64,000 nt of DNA from JAJDTQ01 sp965204235 (GTDB lineage: Bacteria; Desulfobacterota; Binatia; UBA9968; JAJDTQ01), in assembly GCA_965204235.1 (NCBI GenBank), contig OZ241979.1:682001-746000 (forward strand). Reading direction: 5' to 3'. A model generated the notes under the pieces. It was not told the origin of the DNA. It searched no databases and worked only from the letters and a program-made list of their open reading frames with translations. The translations under genes were made by a program, and so were the position numbers. This document shows, one piece after another, positions 60,875 to 64,000 of this stretch. How positions within the stretch are numbered: the stretch's first letter is position 1; each line of letters begins with the position of its first letter.

Positions 60875-63100
60875 ATGGAACCAGCAGCGGTCGATCCCAT
60901 TCGTTACGAGATGTACTTCCATCGGCTCTGGGCCATTGGGGAAGAGGGGCGCATGACGCTCCAGCGCGTCACCGCGTCGCCCATCGTGGCCCAGGGAGGC
61001 GAGTGCATGAGTTCGTTCTACGACGCCAAGGGCGTCATGGTGCTGGCATGCTCCGGACACCTCCGGTTCGCGGCCGCCACCTCCCAGGCCATCAAGAACA
61101 TGATCGAGTACTTCGAGGAGTCCCCGGGGTTCCACGACGGCGACCAGTTCTTCTTCAACGATCCCTACGTGGCCGGCTCCCACACCTACGACATGATGGT
61201 CATCAAGCCCATATTCCACCAGGGCGAGTTGATCGCCTGGACCGCCACCAGCACCCACACCGCGGACACCGGCGGCGTCCTGCGGGGAGGCGCCCTGGAG
61301 ATCTACCACGAGGGCATCTGCATCAGCGGCCTCAAGATCGTCGAGAAGGACGAGTTCCGCGAGGACGTGTTCCGCACCCTCACCGGCATGTGCCGGGACC
61401 CCCAGTACGTGGGACTGGACATGAAGGCCATGATCGCGGGCAACAACGTCTGCGCCAAACGGTACCTGGGGCTGGTGGAGAAGTTCGGCGCGGACTTCGT
61501 GGCCGCGGCCGGGCAGCGCATGATCGAGGACTCCGAGGCCAAGGCCCGGGCCAAGCTGCGCTCGCTGCCGGACGGCGCGTGGGTCTCCCGGGAGTACGTC
61601 ACCACCCTGGACCGCAAGTCGCGCAAGGCCGTGGCCCAGCAGCTCTACTGCACCATGACCAAGAAGGGCGACGAGCTGGAGTTCGACCTCGAAGGGACCA
61701 GCCCGCAGACCGACACCGACCACAACTCGACGCTGCCCAGCACCGCGGCCCACATCACCCTGGCCCTCACCAACGCGCTCTTCTGGGACGTGCCATGGAG
61801 CGACGGCAAGATGAGGCCGGTGACCATCAAGGTGCCGGAGGGATCGATCCTCAACTGCACCTACCCCGCGGCCTGCGGCGCGGCCCCGCGGGTGGGCAAC
61901 GTCCTGGTCTCCACCATCTGCGAGTGCGTGTCCAAGATGCTCTACGCCGCCGGCCGCGCGGACGACGTCAACGCTTCCACCACCGGCAACCTGGCCTACG
62001 CCGGAGGGCCGGGCTACTTCTACGGCGGCCATACCCGGGACGGCATCCGGGTGGCGCAGGGGTTGTACGACATCCACGGCGCCGGCATGGGAGGCGCGCC
62101 CGCCCGGGACGGGGTCAACACCGGCGGCCACATGAACATCCCCTCCGCGGGCATCAGCGACATCGAGCGCATCGAGATGCAGTATCCGTTCCTCTACTTC
62201 ACCCGGGGGCACAACCCGGACGGCAGCGGCTTCGGAAAGTACCGCGGCGGCCTCGGCAGCTACCGCATCTACTGGATCTACGGTTCGCAGGACTGTAGCG
62301 TGGACTACAAACCCTACGGCGGCGTGGCCCAGGGGGGCTACGGGCTGTGCGGCGGTTATCCCACGGGAAAGAGCGTGCTGCGCTACATGGTGCAGACGGG
62401 GATGGAACTGCTGGACCGGGTCAAGGGGGGCGAGTACCCGGACGGCGCCGGGATGCGGGACGGCGCCTGGGGCCGGGTGGTCCATCCGGACGGGGTTCCC
62501 GAGCGCGTCGCGTTGCCGGAAGGGAGCCTCCTGATCGACTACGTGGCCGGGGGAGGAGGGTTCGGTGACCCACTGGAGCGGGACCCCGCGCTGGTGCTGC
62601 GGGACTACGTCCGGGGTTGGCTCAATTTCAGGATGGCGGAAGAGGTGTACGGCGTGGTCCTGGCCGCGGACGGCAAGTCCGTGGACGCCGCGGCGACCCG
62701 GGGTCTCAGGGAGCGCATCCGCGCCGAGCGAAAGCGGCTCGGGGCGCCGCCTTCGGGCAAGACCTCGTCGCTGGACCCGGGCCGGGCGGAGGAGTACGGC
62801 TCGGTGGTGCGCTTCCACGAGAGCCTGGAGATCGCGCGCGGGAACGGCCGGCACGCCATCCGCTGCGTCCACTGCAACCACCTGTTCTGCGGCCCCGATG
62901 AGAACTACAAGAACTACGCGCTGCGGCGCGTCGTGGACCTCAACGACTACATGGACGACGCCCTGCCGTCGGGCGAGCCGTACATCGGGGAGTACCACGA
63001 GTACAGTTGTCCGGGCTGCCAGGTCCAGTTGCAGGTGGACCTGTTCTGCCCGCACATGGGGGGCGACCCGATCCTCTGGGATACCCGTATCGACGTGTAG
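60875..63100 (+). CDS. hyuB: Hydantoinase B-family subunit fused to acetone carboxylase gamma-like zinc domain
   Basis: A 741-residue protein. Residues 1 to about 590 are HyuB/AcxB-like: GECMSSFYDAKGVMV, DGDQFFFNDPYVAGSHTYDMMVI, TSTHTADTGG, DLEGTSPQTDTDHNS, and PEGSLLIDYVAGGGGFGDPLERDP. Residues about 640-741 look like the separate gamma subunit of acetone carboxylase. They have CVHC (Cys664, Cys667), the GPDENYKNYALRRVVDL segment, then CPGC (Cys712, Cys715) and an ending like WDTRIDV. Four Cys would make a zinc site. Acetone carboxylase and relatives usually encode this part separately. Together with the HyuA-like subunit this should form an ATP-dependent carboxylase of a ketone-like substrate. 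Confidence 0.87.
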   Translation: MEPAAVDPIRYEMYFHRLWAIGEEGRMTLQRVTASPIVAQGGECMSSFYDAKGVMVLACSGHLRFAAATSQAIKNMIEYFEESPGFHDGDQFFFNDPYVAGSHTYDMMVIKPIFHQGELIAWTATSTHTADTGGVLRGGALEIYHEGICISGLKIVEKDEFREDVFRTLTGMCRDPQYVGLDMKAMIAGNNVCAKRYLGLVEKFGADFVAAAGQRMIEDSEAKARAKLRSLPDGAWVSREYVTTLDRKSRKAVAQQLYCTMTKKGDELEFDLEGTSPQTDTDHNSTLPSTAAHITLALTNALFWDVPWSDGKMRPVTIKVPEGSILNCTYPAACGAAPRVGNVLVSTICECVSKMLYAAGRADDVNASTTGNLAYAGGPGYFYGGHTRDGIRVAQGLYDIHGAGMGGAPARDGVNTGGHMNIPSAGISDIERIEMQYPFLYFTRGHNPDGSGFGKYRGGLGSYRIYWIYGSQDCSVDYKPYGGVAQGGYGLCGGYPTGKSVLRYMVQTGMELLDRVKGGEYPDGAGMRDGAWGRVVHPDGVPERVALPEGSLLIDYVAGGGGFGDPLERDPALVLRDYVRGWLNFRMAEEVYGVVLAADGKSVDAAATRGLRERIRAERKRLGAPPSGKTSSLDPGRAEEYGSVVRFHESLEIARGNGRHAIRCVHCNHLFCGPDENYKNYALRRVVDLNDYMDDALPSGEPYIGEYHEYSCPGCQVQLQVDLFCPHMGGDPILWDTRIDV

Positions 63101-63151
63101 GCCGGCCGGGGTTTCCTCCACCGTCGGCGGAACGACTGCAAGGAGTCTCCA

Positions 63152-63925
63152 GTGAGTGACGACAAGACGAAGATCGTAACGGGGTTGGGCAAGGCCGAGT
63201 TGCACCGGGTGCTGGTGCGCAACAGGGACCTGACCCAGGACATACTCGGCAAGCTCAGCTTCGGACAGATGACCTTCCTGATGCTGGTGGGCCGCACGCC
63301 CACCGAGGACGAAGGCCGCATGACCGACGCGCTGCTGAACGTCCTGGTGGAGCACGGCATGGTGGGCAACGTCATCGCGGCGCGCTTCACCGTGTCCACC
63401 GCGCCGGAGGCCATCCAGGGGGCCGTGGCCGCGGCCCTGCTGGGGGCCGGCAGCGTGCACCTGGGCTCGTCTGAGTACTGCGCCAGGATGCTCCAGGACG
63501 CGCTGCCCCTGGACCGCGGCGACGCGGATTTGGTCGCGGTGGCCGCGGACGTGGTGGAGGACTACGCCAACCGCAAGCAGCGCGTGGCGGGCATCGGCCA
63601 CGCCACCCACTCCGAGGGCGACCCCCGGGCCGACCGGCTGTACGAGATCGCCCGGGAAACGGGCGTGCGCGGTCGTTACTCCGAGCTCCTGGAGGAGATC
63701 GCCAAGGCCGCGGAAGCGCGCCACCGGCGGCGCCTCCCCATCAACGTCACCGGCGCCATCGCCGCCATCGCTTCGGACATGGGGCTCCAGTGGCAGATGG
63801 CCAAGGCGTTCGCCCTCATCGGCCGCACACTGGGAGCCATGGCCCACATCGGCGAGGAGATCCGCAACCCCATGTCCCGGCGCATCAGCAACCTGGTCCG
63901 TTCCTCGTTGTCGTACGAGCCATAG
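63152..63925 (+). CDS. Citryl-CoA lyase / citrate synthase-like protein
   Basis: A 257-residue protein with a GTG start behind AAGGAG. It is a short citrate-synthase-fold protein: GKAELHRVLVRNRDLTQDILGKLSFGQMTFLMLVGRTPT near the N-terminus, GIGHATHSEGDPRADRLYEIA with the catalytic-type His, and PINVTGAIAAIASDMGL. It corresponds to the group annotated as citryl-CoA lyase, which splits or forms citryl-CoA-like thioesters. Its position 51 bases after the carboxylase-like genes suggests it acts on their product after CoA activation. No gene was seen in 63926-64000. Confidence 0.82.
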   Translation: MSDDKTKIVTGLGKAELHRVLVRNRDLTQDILGKLSFGQMTFLMLVGRTPTEDEGRMTDALLNVLVEHGMVGNVIAARFTVSTAPEAIQGAVAAALLGAGSVHLGSSEYCARMLQDALPLDRGDADLVAVAADVVEDYANRKQRVAGIGHATHSEGDPRADRLYEIARETGVRGRYSELLEEIAKAAEARHRRRLPINVTGAIAAIASDMGLQWQMAKAFALIGRTLGAMAHIGEEIRNPMSRRISNLVRSSLSYEP

Positions 63926-64000
63926 CCCGGACCTCCTCCGGGAAACCCCGAACACAAGGTGCTCACGCGGGCCATCGTGCTGGCCGCCGAGACCGTCAGC

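Noticed and set aside
60818..63955. Long antisense open frame over the HyuB-like gene
   Set aside because: Shadow of codon bias; no ribosome site or domain.

Overview
The window is 64 kb of GC-rich, densely coded DNA from a Gram-negative bacterium. The outer-membrane export proteins (SLBB/Wza class, Wzi class), a lipoprotein signal and many GTG/TTG starts support this. The gene mix of XDH-type hydroxylase, tripartite tricarboxylate transporter, UbiD, hydantoinase/acetone-carboxylase-like enzymes and NDP-forming acyl-CoA synthetase resembles uncultured Desulfobacterota/Tectomicrobia- or proteobacteria-like organisms. That placement is inference; no rRNA or tRNA gene was seen.

Layout. (1) 1-4030: end of an unidentified gene, a lone molybdopterin hydroxylase large subunit, and an M24-fold protein that has lost metal ligands. 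(2) 4200-32542: a surface-polysaccharide locus. A Wzi-like and a six-SLBB export protein run leftward and a Wzz-like protein starts a rightward operon (bi-domain oxidoreductase, methyltransferase, heparinase II/III, GDP-mannose-dehydrogenase-like enzyme, two glycosyltransferases, an asparagine-synthetase-like amidotransferase). A leftward operon faces it (Wzy-like, Wzx-like, second AsnB-like, glycosyltransferase, DUF362, CapK/PaaK-like adenylating enzyme). A coiled-coil gene, a HAD phosphatase and a second nucleotide-sugar dehydrogenase close the locus. (3) 32558-36885: serine and purine genes (class V aminotransferase, serA, purA) behind a promoter and an intrinsic terminator that may be an attenuator. 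(4) 36863-45426: housekeeping and small-metabolism genes: a GGT homologue without a recognisable nucleophile, a UvrD-type helicase, a spermidine-synthase-like protein, a metzincin-type lipoprotein, an Uma2 nuclease, and an NDP-forming acyl-CoA synthetase. (5) 45656-47150: two degraded insertion sequences. (6) 47264-54506: TctA, TctB, a small exported protein, two TctC-like binding proteins, a UbiD-family decarboxylase and an SDR, readable as an uptake and decarboxylation module for an organic (perhaps aromatic) acid. (7) 54663-58400: a visibly less GC-rich, tightly coupled operon of a small unknown protein, a PIN-domain nuclease, an AAA-type ATPase and a truncated fourth frame; a candidate defence island remnant. 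(8) 58750-63925: a HyuA-like subunit, a HyuB-like subunit fused to an acetone-carboxylase-gamma-like zinc domain, and a citryl-CoA-lyase-like protein.

The most unusual signals are two long homopolymer tracts in the polysaccharide operon. A C29 tract lies exactly between methyltransferase and heparinase, where its length decides between in-frame fusion, a TTGA stop/start overlap, or early termination. A G20 tract lies at the end of a glycosyltransferase, followed by a perfect 10-bp hairpin and then the asnB start; tract length decides whether ribosomes run through the hairpin. Both look like contingency (phase-variable) switches. The PIN-AAA operon is the second candidate for an undescribed system.
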